Below the pieces are notes generated by a model that saw only the letters and a program-made list of their open reading frames with translations, was not told the DNA's origin and searched no databases. A stretch of DNA of 64,000 nucleotides from contig NZ_KB911581.1 in assembly GCF_000383595.1 (NCBI RefSeq), positions 5,725,519-5,789,518 of the forward strand, read 5' to 3'. The DNA comes from Streptomyces bottropensis ATCC 25435 (GTDB lineage Bacteria; Actinomycetota; Actinomycetes; Streptomycetales; Streptomycetaceae). Both the position numbers and the translations under genes were made by a program. Below, in pieces: positions 57,659 to 64,000 of the stretch (position 1 is the first letter of the stretch; every line of letters starts with the position of its first letter).

Positions 57659-57691
57659 GCGGGCCGGCACCCGCCGGCCCGCCGGCGGGTG
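57659..57691. terminator. Overlapping alternative hairpins between convergent genes
   Basis: GCGGGCCGGC (57659-57668) pairs with GCCGGCCCGC (57673-57682). Alternatively CACCCGCCGG (57668-57677) pairs with CCGGCGGGTG (57682-57691). Both 10-bp stems are perfect and mutually exclusive. They terminate the STM401x operon and the opposing response-regulator transcript. Confidence 0.8.
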
Positions 57692-57710
57692 TCAAGGCGA
57701 CGCGTGTGCG

Positions 57711-58424
57711 TCACACCCGCCAGCTGTACCGGCGCTCCGGCCGTCCGGCCACCCCGTAGCGCAGGGACACGTCCGCGCTGCCGGTGCCGTGGAAGTACTC
57801 CAGGTAGCGGCGGGCGCTGACGCGGGAGATGCCGGTGAGGGTGGCGCACTCGGTGGCGGACAGGCTGCCGTCGGTGCCGCGCAGGGTGCCTTCGATGAGC
57901 TCGGCGGTCTCGACGCTCATGCCCTTGGGCAGGGCGCCGGCCGCCGAGGCGGGCGTGGCGGCTCCGGCGAGGACACGGTCGACGTCGGCCTGGCCGCGGA
58001 CGACGGTGGTGAGGAGGCGGCCGCGCTGGGCGGCGTACCGCTGGAGCCGGGAGCGCAGTTCCTCGAACTCGAAGGGTTTGAGGAGGTAGTCGACGACGCC
58101 GTGGCGGACCGCGCCGCGCACGCTGTCGGCCTCCCGGGCGGCGCTGATGACCATGACGTCGCAGTCGTGGCCGGCGGTGCGCAGCCGGGGTATGACGTCG
58201 AGGCCGAAGCCGTCGGGGAGGTAGAGGTCGAGCAGGACCAGGTCGGGGCGGAGTTCGTCGACGGCCAGGACGGCCTGTTCGCCGGTGCTGGCGACGCCGA
58301 CGACGCGGAACGGCTCGACGCGTTCGACGAAGGTGCGGTGGACCCGGGCCACCATGAAGTCGTCGTCGACGACGAGCACGTCGATCGGGCCGGGTGGGCT
58401 GCTCGTGCCGTTCGTGCCGCTCAT
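57711..58424 (-). CDS. CitB/DcuR-type response regulator
   Basis: A 237-aa protein. The receiver domain has VLVVDDDFMVARVHR, the phospho-acceptor Asp66 (LVLLDLYLPDG) and the LLKPFEFEEL Lys. The C-terminal part (SATECATLTGISRVSARRYLEYF) is the winged-helix-like DNA-binding domain of the CitT group. It pairs with the sensor kinase, whose stop overlaps its ATG as ATGA. CitA/CitB systems sense citrate, C4-dicarboxylates or similar acids, which fits the tricarboxylate-binding protein gene on the other side of the kinase. Confidence 0.93.
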   Translation of the reverse strand: MSGTNGTSSPPGPIDVLVVDDDFMVARVHRTFVERVEPFRVVGVASTGEQAVLAVDELRPDLVLLDLYLPDGFGLDVIPRLRTAGHDCDVMVISAAREADSVRGAVRHGVVDYLLKPFEFEELRSRLQRYAAQRGRLLTTVVRGQADVDRVLAGAATPASAAGALPKGMSVETAELIEGTLRGTDGSLSATECATLTGISRVSARRYLEYFHGTGSADVSLRYGVAGRPERRYSWRV

Positions 58425-60163
58425 GGTGTCGCTCCTTCCGCCACCGCGTCGGCGAGGTGGCTGACGGTCATGCGGGCGGTGAACATGGCCCCGTCGGGGG
58501 TGTTGGTCACCGAGATCTCCCCGCCGTGGCGTTCGCAGACCAGACGGGTGAGGGCCAGGCCGATGCCGCGTTCGCCCTCCCGCGCGGCCTTGGTGGTGAA
58601 GCCGTGGGAGAAGACCTCACGGGCGAGTTCGGGGGCCACTCCGGGGCCCGAGTCGCGGACGACGATCTCCACGCTGGAGGCGTCCTGGCGCAGCTCCACC
58701 TCGACCCAGGCCTCGTGGGCCTCGGACACGGTGGTGGTGGCGGCCGCGTCCACGGCGTTGTCGACGAGGTTGCCGACGACGGTCGCCACGTCGGCGGCGT
58801 CCTCGGGGGCGAGCCGGTCGAGCGCGGTGCTCTCCGAGACGCGCAGGATGACCCGGCGTTCGGCGGCGAGGGAGGTCTTCGCCATGAGCAGCGCGGCCAC
58901 GGCGGTGTCGCGGACGCGGCGGCTGAGGGTGACGTCGAGGGAGTGGCGGTGGCGGCTCAGCGCGCGGATGTAGTGGACGACCTCGTCCTGCTCGCCGATC
59001 TGGATGAGCCCGGAGATGGTGTGCAGCTGGTTGGCGAACTCATGGGCCTGGGCCCGCAGCAGTTCGGCGGAGCTGCGGAAGGAGCCGATCTCGCGTTCGA
59101 GCCGGGCCAGCTCGGTGCGGTCCCGCAGTGTGGTGACGGAGCCGAGATGGCGCCCGTCCTTGGTGACGGTCATCCGGTTCATCACGAGAACCCGGCCCCG
59201 GCGGACGACGACCTCGTCACGCCGGTCGGCCGGGGCGTCACCGTCGCCACGGCCCTGCGCACCCCCCTCACGAGCCCCGGGCTCGCCGCCACCGGCGCTC
59301 GTCCCTCCCTCACGGCCGCCGGCCCCCGCCTCCTGCGCTCCCACGAGGACGTCCCGCAGGCGGCCCTCCACACCCAGGTCGGCCAGGCTCTTGCCGACGC
59401 AGTCCTCGGGCAGGTCGAGCAGGCGCCGGCCCATGTCGTTGGCGAGGGTGAGCCGGTGCTGGGGGTCGAGGGCGATCACTCCCTCGGCGATGCCGTAGAG
59501 CATGGCCTCGCGGTGTTCGGCGAGGCCGGCGATCTCCTGGGGCTCCAGGCCGAGGGTCTGCCGTTTGACGCGCCGGGCCAGCAGCCAGGAGCCGGCGAGA
59601 CCGAGGCCGCTGGCGATGCCGAGGTAGGCGAGGAGGTAGGAGGAGGCGCCGCCGAGGCGCTGCCACACGGTCGGGGCGGCCTCGCCGATCATCACCGTGC
59701 CCAGCAGCCGGCCCAGGTCGTCGTCGACCGTCGCGCCGAGCACGGGGACCTGGGCGACCAGTTCGCGGCTGCCGTCGAAGGTCAGCGGGCCTGACCAGCC
59801 GCGGCCGGCGACAGCGCCCTCGCCGACGGGCATCGCCCGGTCGATCACGGTCGGGTCGGTGGAGCTGACGATCCGGCCGTCGGCGTCCGCGACGGTGACG
59901 GAGGTGACCCCCGACTGGGTCTGGACGGAGCTCACCAGGGGCGCCAGTGCCTCGTGCGCGACGGGCCGGGCGAGCCGGTCGCGGACCAGGGGGTTGGCGG
60001 CGAGCTGCTCGGCGAGCGCGGTGACACGACGGCCCTCGACCCGGTTGAAGGTGGCCGCCGACTGCGTGAGCGAGACCCCGGCGACCGCCAGCAGCACCAC
60101 CACGACGATGGCGAGCTGGAGGACCAGCATCTCGCCTGCGAGACTATGGCGGCGGAACACCAC
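58421..60163 (-). CDS. CitA/DcuS-type sensor histidine kinase
   Basis: A 580-aa protein from GTG 60163. There are two membrane helices (LQLAIVVVVLLAVAGVSL; ASSYLLAYLGIASGLGLAG) with a periplasmic Cache-type sensor between, then a PAS domain (REAMLYGIAEGVIALDPQHR). A Gly/Ala/Arg-rich low-complexity insert sits at about 290-325. The phospho-His segment AQAHEFANQLHTISGL and a HATPase (VVGNLVDNAVDAA, DSGPGV, GERGIGLAL) follow. The insert inside the PAS domain is unusual in this family. It should phosphorylate the adjacent CitB-type regulator in response to an external carboxylate. Confidence 0.93.
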   Translation of the reverse strand: MVFRRHSLAGEMLVLQLAIVVVVLLAVAGVSLTQSAATFNRVEGRRVTALAEQLAANPLVRDRLARPVAHEALAPLVSSVQTQSGVTSVTVADADGRIVSSTDPTVIDRAMPVGEGAVAGRGWSGPLTFDGSRELVAQVPVLGATVDDDLGRLLGTVMIGEAAPTVWQRLGGASSYLLAYLGIASGLGLAGSWLLARRVKRQTLGLEPQEIAGLAEHREAMLYGIAEGVIALDPQHRLTLANDMGRRLLDLPEDCVGKSLADLGVEGRLRDVLVGAQEAGAGGREGGTSAGGGEPGAREGGAQGRGDGDAPADRRDEVVVRRGRVLVMNRMTVTKDGRHLGSVTTLRDRTELARLEREIGSFRSSAELLRAQAHEFANQLHTISGLIQIGEQDEVVHYIRALSRHRHSLDVTLSRRVRDTAVAALLMAKTSLAAERRVILRVSESTALDRLAPEDAADVATVVGNLVDNAVDAAATTTVSEAHEAWVEVELRQDASSVEIVVRDSGPGVAPELAREVFSHGFTTKAAREGERGIGLALTRLVCERHGGEISVTNTPDGAMFTARMTVSHLADAVAEGATP

Positions 60164-60321
60164 GACGGACTCTTCTCTCGTGCCGACACGATGTCAGGCG
60201 GCTCGGGCGCCGGTTCGTGCGGTGGGTCGCACAATCATGGCGCCCGGTCCCGATCCGGGAAAGAGAGGTGTGCGGGACGTGCTCATACGGTGACAGGGGC
60301 CGTGACCACTACGACCACAAC

Positions 60322-60343
60322 CTCCGTTGTTTGCGCAACGGAG
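60322..60343. promoter_or_regulatory. 8-bp inverted repeat in the kinase/tctC divergent region
   Basis: CTCCGTTG (60322-60329) and CAACGGAG (60336-60343) form a perfect inverted repeat with a TTTGCG centre, about 80 bp before the binding-protein gene. It is a plausible binding site for the CitB-type regulator. Confidence 0.5.
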
Positions 60344-60423
60344 TCGGCACCGCCCCCACGCGGGCACGATGTGGCCCAGATCACCTTCCTCCCCCTCGAC
60401 CTGACCGACAGGTGGTGGCTCTC

Positions 60424-61407
60424 GTGCGGCTGCGCACCCCCCTCGCCCTGCTCGGGGCGGCCGCTCTCGTGCTCGTGGGACCACCGCTGCTGACGACCGG
60501 CAGCGGCGGCGAGAGAGGCACCCAGATCCCCGGCCTGCGCTTGATGGTCCCGAACACACCCGGCGGCGGCTACGACATCACGGCCCGCACGGCCGCGAAG
60601 AACGCCGAGGACGCCGGGCTCACCCACGACATCGAGGTGTTCAACCTGCCCGGAGCCGGCGGCACGGTCGGTCTGAGCCGGCTGGTCGGCGAGCACGGCA
60701 ACGGCAAGCTGGCGATGTCGATGGGCCTCGGCGTCGTGGGCGCCGTCCGCTCCAACGACGCTCCCAGGACCCTCGCCGACACCACGCCGATCGCCCGCCT
60801 CACCGAGGAGCAGGACGTCGTGGTGGTCGCGAAGGACTCGCCGTACAAGACGATCGACGAGCTGATCGGGGCGTGGAAGGAGGACCCCGGGAAGCTGCCG
60901 GTGGGCGGCGGGTCGGCGCCGGGCGGGCCGGACCATCTGGCGCCGATGCTGATGGCGCGGGCCGCCGGGATCGCCCCGAAGGACGTCGACTACATCCCCT
61001 TCGACGGCGGCGGTGAACTGCTCGCCTCGATCCTCGGCAGCAAGGTCGCCTTCGGCGTGTCCGGCGTCGGCGAGTACCTGGACCAGATCAAGGCGGGCGA
61101 GCTGCGGCTGCTCGCGGTGACGGGGCCGAAGCGGGTGGCCGGGCTGGACGCCCCGACCCTCCAGGAGGCGGGCTACGACGTGAACTTCACCAACTGGCGC
61201 GGCATCGTCGCCCCGCCCGGCCTCACCGAGGCCCAGCGCGACACACTCACCCGGCTGATCGAGGAGCTGCACGACTCACCGCAATGGCGGAAGTCGCTGA
61301 AGCGCCACGGCTGGGACGACGCGTTCCTGACCGGCGACGCGTTCGGCGCGTTCCTGGACGCCCAGGACAAGCGCGTGGTGTCGGTGCTGAAGGAGCTGGG
61401 GCTGTGA
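60424..61407 (+). CDS. Tripartite tricarboxylate transporter substrate-binding protein (TctC/Bug family)
   Basis: A 327-aa exported protein; GTG 60424 is preferred since a signal-peptide-like region (RLRTPLALLGAAALVLVG) follows at once. Bug-family landmarks are LRLMVPNTPGGGYDITARTA, GAGGTVGLSRL and DYIPFDGGGELLASILG. It would capture citrate or a related carboxylate outside the membrane and deliver it to TctA/TctB. The stop overlaps the tctB start as GTGA, but the membrane genes downstream are broken, so transport by this system is probably lost. It is divergent from the CitA/CitB genes. Confidence 0.92.
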   Translation: MRLRTPLALLGAAALVLVGPPLLTTGSGGERGTQIPGLRLMVPNTPGGGYDITARTAAKNAEDAGLTHDIEVFNLPGAGGTVGLSRLVGEHGNGKLAMSMGLGVVGAVRSNDAPRTLADTTPIARLTEEQDVVVVAKDSPYKTIDELIGAWKEDPGKLPVGGGSAPGGPDHLAPMLMARAAGIAPKDVDYIPFDGGGELLASILGSKVAFGVSGVGEYLDQIKAGELRLLAVTGPKRVAGLDAPTLQEAGYDVNFTNWRGIVAPPGLTEAQRDTLTRLIEELHDSPQWRKSLKRHGWDDAFLTGDAFGAFLDAQDKRVVSVLKELGL

Positions 61408-61884
61408 CCACGGACGAGGGCACCACCGGCACTCCCCCGCCCCCGCCGTCGAGCGCCGCGCCCGGCTGCGCGACCACTCCGAGCCGGGCGTCTGCGTCCT
61501 GCTGCCGGCCCTCGGCCTTCTATCCTGACCGACGCGCCGACCATGGACGTCGACCTCACGCGACGCGGTCCCGTCGGCCCGAGGACCGTGCCGCTGTGGG
61601 TCGCCGCCCACCTGCGGCGCAGCCCGCCCGAGCCGATCCCGGTGGGCCGCCCGTGGCTCGGCCGCTCCGATGTACGGCGGACCTGGAAGTCGTGGCTGCG
61701 GGGCCCGTTCATCGGCTTCCCGTTCGGCGCGGTCCCGGCGGACGGCGCCGAGATACCCACCTTCCTGTCGTATGTCACCGAGAAGCGGCTCTCGAAACAC
61801 CCGGACGAGTGGGGCAGGGGCGCCATCGAGGGGGTGGCGGGGCCGGAGTCGGCCGGGGACCGCACGCCCGCCGGAACCGGGTGA
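61404..61884 (+). pseudogene. Deleted and fused remnant of tctB-tctA membrane components
   Basis: The GTG at 61404 starts a TctB-like N-terminus (TTDEGTTGTPPPPP) that loses its frame by about 61440. A later frame reads MDVDLTRRGPVGPRTVPL, typical of TctB. After a junction at about 61600-61640 the same frame becomes TctA sequence (RTWKSWLRGPFIGFPFG, IPTFLSYVTEKRLSKHP, WGRGAIEGVAGPE) and stops at 61884. Most of tctB and more than three quarters of tctA (normally about 500 aa) are missing. At least one frameshift and two deletions are needed. Confidence 0.85.
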
Positions 61885-61915
61885 CCTCCGGACCGGCCGA
61901 CCCCCGGGGCGGGGC

Positions 61916-62443
61916 TCAGCCCGCAGCGCCCCGTTCCGCCTCCTCGTGCAGGAACGCGCTGATCTGCCCGGCGATACCCTCCCGGCCCGCACCGGCGGCC
62001 GGGTCGAGGAGGTCCTCGTCGACGCCGATACCGCCGGACCACAGGTACCGCTCGGTCCACTCCTCGTCGACCCGCAGCTGGACCTGGATGTCGAACTGGG
62101 TGAGGTGGCCCTCGGGAGCCGCCGCGTACAGCACGGAGGTGGCGCGGCGCAGCGGGTAGAGGTCGAAGCCCTCGATGAACCGGGAGTTGCGCCAGTCGAG
62201 GAAGGCGCTCTCGCCGTCGGGGCCGGTGCGGATGTCGAGCTGGCCGTCCTCCAGGTGGAGGCCGACGTGTTCGGCGCCCCGGTTCTCCACCGTGACCCGG
62301 AACCGGAAGTACGCCAGGCCCTCGGCGGCGTCGTCGCGCCCCCGTGGGGGTTCGGCGCACTCCGCCTGGTGGACGCGCACGCGCAGGCCGGCCAGGTCGC
62401 CCTCGTACTCCTGCCAGTCCCCGATCACATTGGGCTCGCGCAC
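61916..62443 (-). CDS. Hypothetical protein, 175 aa
   Basis: Starts at GTG 62443 behind GGAGAGG; an upstream GTG at 62503 would add 20 poorly supported residues. The protein is soluble and rich in beta-type sequence: FRFRVTVENRGAEHVGLHLED is an immunoglobulin-like or DUF4352-like strand pattern seen in ligand-binding beta-sandwiches. The C-terminal part is acidic and helical. There is no signal peptide and no known family. It is not in an operon with the degraded transporter genes, which run the other way. Confidence 0.7.
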   Translation of the reverse strand: MREPNVIGDWQEYEGDLAGLRVRVHQAECAEPPRGRDDAAEGLAYFRFRVTVENRGAEHVGLHLEDGQLDIRTGPDGESAFLDWRNSRFIEGFDLYPLRRATSVLYAAAPEGHLTQFDIQVQLRVDEEWTERYLWSGGIGVDEDLLDPAAGAGREGIAGQISAFLHEEAERGAAG

Positions 62444-62759
62444 CGTCCACCTCTCCACATCGGCGGGACATCTCCCGCGTTCGCGCGCACCACAGTGCCA
62501 CACCCGTCCGGCGTCCCGTCGCGGGGCATCACCGCCGGTCAGAGGTGATCAAGCCGTGGGCAGCGACGATTGCCGGGAGGGCGCCGACAGGCAGGTTCCG
62601 TACGTGCCGCACATCACGTCCACGGTCCACCGTGCGGATGGACGGGAGCCGAGTTGCCGATTCCCCGCGCGCGACGCCGACGCCGTACGCTACGTTCGAT
62701 CACCGCCGGTTGGCGCACCGCTCGGCGAGGTCGCGTGCAGGGAAGGTTCTGAGCGTCGC
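62444..62759. other. Intergenic region before acyl-CoA synthetase gene
   Basis: A stretch of 316 bp holds the divergent promoters of the hypothetical gene and the acyl-CoA synthetase gene. TACGCTACGTT around 62687 is the only mildly AT-rich promoter-like spot. I see no gene, repeat or strong hairpin. Confidence 0.4.
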
Positions 62760-64000
62760 ATGGGCAACTTCGGTTTTGCTCCACCGACGGGACCGGTCAT
62801 GACCGGAGGGCTGGCCGATCCGCTGTTCGAGACGGCGTACCGTGATCCCGCTCTGCCGCAGATCGCGCGCCGCGATCCCGCCTTCCCGGGCACCTGGACC
62901 CAGGTCAGCGCGGCCGAGGCACGGGACGAAGTGGCCGACCTGGCCAAGGGGTTGATCGCGTCCGGGATCCGGCCGGGCAACCGGATCGCCGTGATGGCCC
63001 GCACCCGCTACGAGTGGACGCTGCTCGCCGTCGCGCTGTGGGCCGTGGGCGCCGAGATCGTGCCGGTCTGTCCGACGTCGTCGCGCGACCAGATCGAGTG
63101 GATCCTGCGGGACGCGACCTGTGTGGGCGTGGTCGTCGAGGACGAGCTGGGCGTGATGACTGTCGGCTCGGTGTGCGCCAAGCTCCCCCTGCTGCGCCAC
63201 GTCTGGCAGTTGGACACCGACTGTCTGCCGCGGCTCGTCGAGGCCGGCCGGGACGTGCCGGACGCGACGGTGGACTCGTTGCGTCGCATCGTCATGCCGG
63301 ACTCCACGGCGGTGATCGCGTACACGTCCGGCACGACCGGCCGCCCCCGGGGCTGCGCGCTCTCCCACCGCAGCCTGGCCAGCCCCTGCGACGCACTGCT
63401 CGCCGGCTGGCGGCAGACGGCCGCCCGGCCGGGCGAACAGCCGGCGATCCTGGCGTTCCTGCCGTTCTCGCACGTCTACGGCCTGATGATCCAGGGGATG
63501 TGTCTGCGCGGCGGGCTGCTGCTCGCGCACGAACCGGAGCCGACCGAGGAGGCGCTGTCCGACGCGCTGCGGTCCTTCCGGCCCACGTTCCTCTTCGGTG
63601 TGCCCTATCTCTTCGAGAAGATCTACAAGAACTTCCTGCGCAAGGCCCAACAGGCCGGCCGGGGGCCCCTGTTCGAGCGCGCGGTGCGCACGGCCCAGGA
63701 CTTCGCCCTCGCCGCGGAGCGGCAGCGGCTCGGCACGGGCGCCGGTCCCGCCATGGATCTGAAGCTGCAACACGCGTTCTACGAGAAGACGGTGTACCGC
63801 AAGCTGCGCGGGGCCCTCGGCGGCCGGGTACGCGGCGGCTGTTCCGGCGGCTCCCCCCTCAACCGCGACCTCACGCTCTTCTACGCCGGTATCGGCATCC
63901 TCGTCCACGACGGGTACGGCCTCACCGAGACCGCCGGCGGCATCACGGCCCAGCCGGTGGGCCGGGAGAAGTTCGGCACCGTGGGCCGTCCGCTGCCGGG
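62760..64000 (+). CDS. Long-chain fatty acyl-CoA synthetase (AMP-forming), 3' end outside window
   Basis: The frame from ATG 62760 (GGGAAGG upstream) is open to the window edge, 413 codons. The N-terminus matches FadD15-type synthetases (the WTQVSAAEARDEVADLA segment and RIAVMARTRYEWTL). The AMP-binding motif is AYTSGTTGRPRGCALSH at about residue 187. FLPFSHVYGLM, FGVPYLFEKIY and a late GYGLTETAGG confirm the ANL superfamily. It activates fatty acids to acyl-AMP and then acyl-CoA. The C-terminal lid domain is missing only because the window ends. It is most likely a housekeeping lipid gene. Confidence 0.93.
   Translation, partial: MGNFGFAPPTGPVMTGGLADPLFETAYRDPALPQIARRDPAFPGTWTQVSAAEARDEVADLAKGLIASGIRPGNRIAVMARTRYEWTLLAVALWAVGAEIVPVCPTSSRDQIEWILRDATCVGVVVEDELGVMTVGSVCAKLPLLRHVWQLDTDCLPRLVEAGRDVPDATVDSLRRIVMPDSTAVIAYTSGTTGRPRGCALSHRSLASPCDALLAGWRQTAARPGEQPAILAFLPFSHVYGLMIQGMCLRGGLLLAHEPEPTEEALSDALRSFRPTFLFGVPYLFEKIYKNFLRKAQQAGRGPLFERAVRTAQDFALAAERQRLGTGAGPAMDLKLQHAFYEKTVYRKLRGALGGRVRGGCSGGSPLNRDLTLFYAGIGILVHDGYGLTETAGGITAQPVGREKFGTVGRPLP

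Overview
The window is high-GC actinobacterial DNA and almost certainly Streptomyces. The evidence is strong G/C third-position bias, GTG starts, ATGA/GTGA gene overlaps, LuxR-type (LAL) regulators, DUF574 methyltransferases, a LAETG (class E type) sortase signal and STM401x-family genes. Both ends cut through genes. No rRNA, tRNA or CRISPR was seen.

1-24.8 kb is part of a modular type I polyketide cluster. The left edge holds the start of a loading-module protein whose KS carries Gln in place of the catalytic Cys (KSQ). Next come a small DUF1579-like protein, two cytochrome P450s in convergent orientation around a strong terminator, and an apparent operon of a 69-aa protein, crotonyl-CoA carboxylase/reductase and a KAS III. 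A LAL-type regulator follows, then two single-module PKS proteins, each KS-AT-DH-ER-KR-ACP, with a divergent type II thioesterase at the right border. One AT reads as methylmalonyl-specific (YASH) and lies in a stretch of clearly different codon use. The other reads as malonyl-specific (HAFH). Neither PKS ends in a thioesterase, so chain release is encoded elsewhere, probably further left. A (C/T)AGGGG(TG) motif abuts the -35 region of three promoters and forms an inverted repeat in the PKS/thioesterase divergent promoter. It is a good candidate operator for the LAL regulator.

24.8-49.9 kb is mixed chromosomal content: two methyltransferases separated by a 165-bp MITE-like element with 25-bp perfect inverted repeats, a secreted M4 metalloprotease, an MMPL exporter, a cupin, membrane and surface proteins (including a DUF1996 protein with a LAETG sorting signal), a decayed two-component system, a SpoIIE-type phosphatase with a CitA-like sensor, and several enzymes. 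A ferredoxin-NADP reductase gene has a candidate DmdR/DtxR iron box upstream.

49.9-57.7 kb is the most interesting part. A tightly coupled six-gene operon encodes an LRR protein (STM4015 type), an ATP-grasp protein (STM4014 type), an alkaline-phosphatase-fold hydrolase (STM4013 type), a HemN-like radical SAM enzyme (STM4012 type), a second radical SAM enzyme (STM4011 type) and a type II thioesterase. A DUF6745 protein and a 108-aa protein diverge from it. This looks like an uncharacterised biosynthetic or modification system.

57.7-64 kb holds an intact CitA/CitB-type two-component system and an intact tricarboxylate-binding protein gene. The two membrane components of that transporter survive only as a fused, deleted remnant. 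A hypothetical gene and the start of a long-chain acyl-CoA synthetase complete the window.
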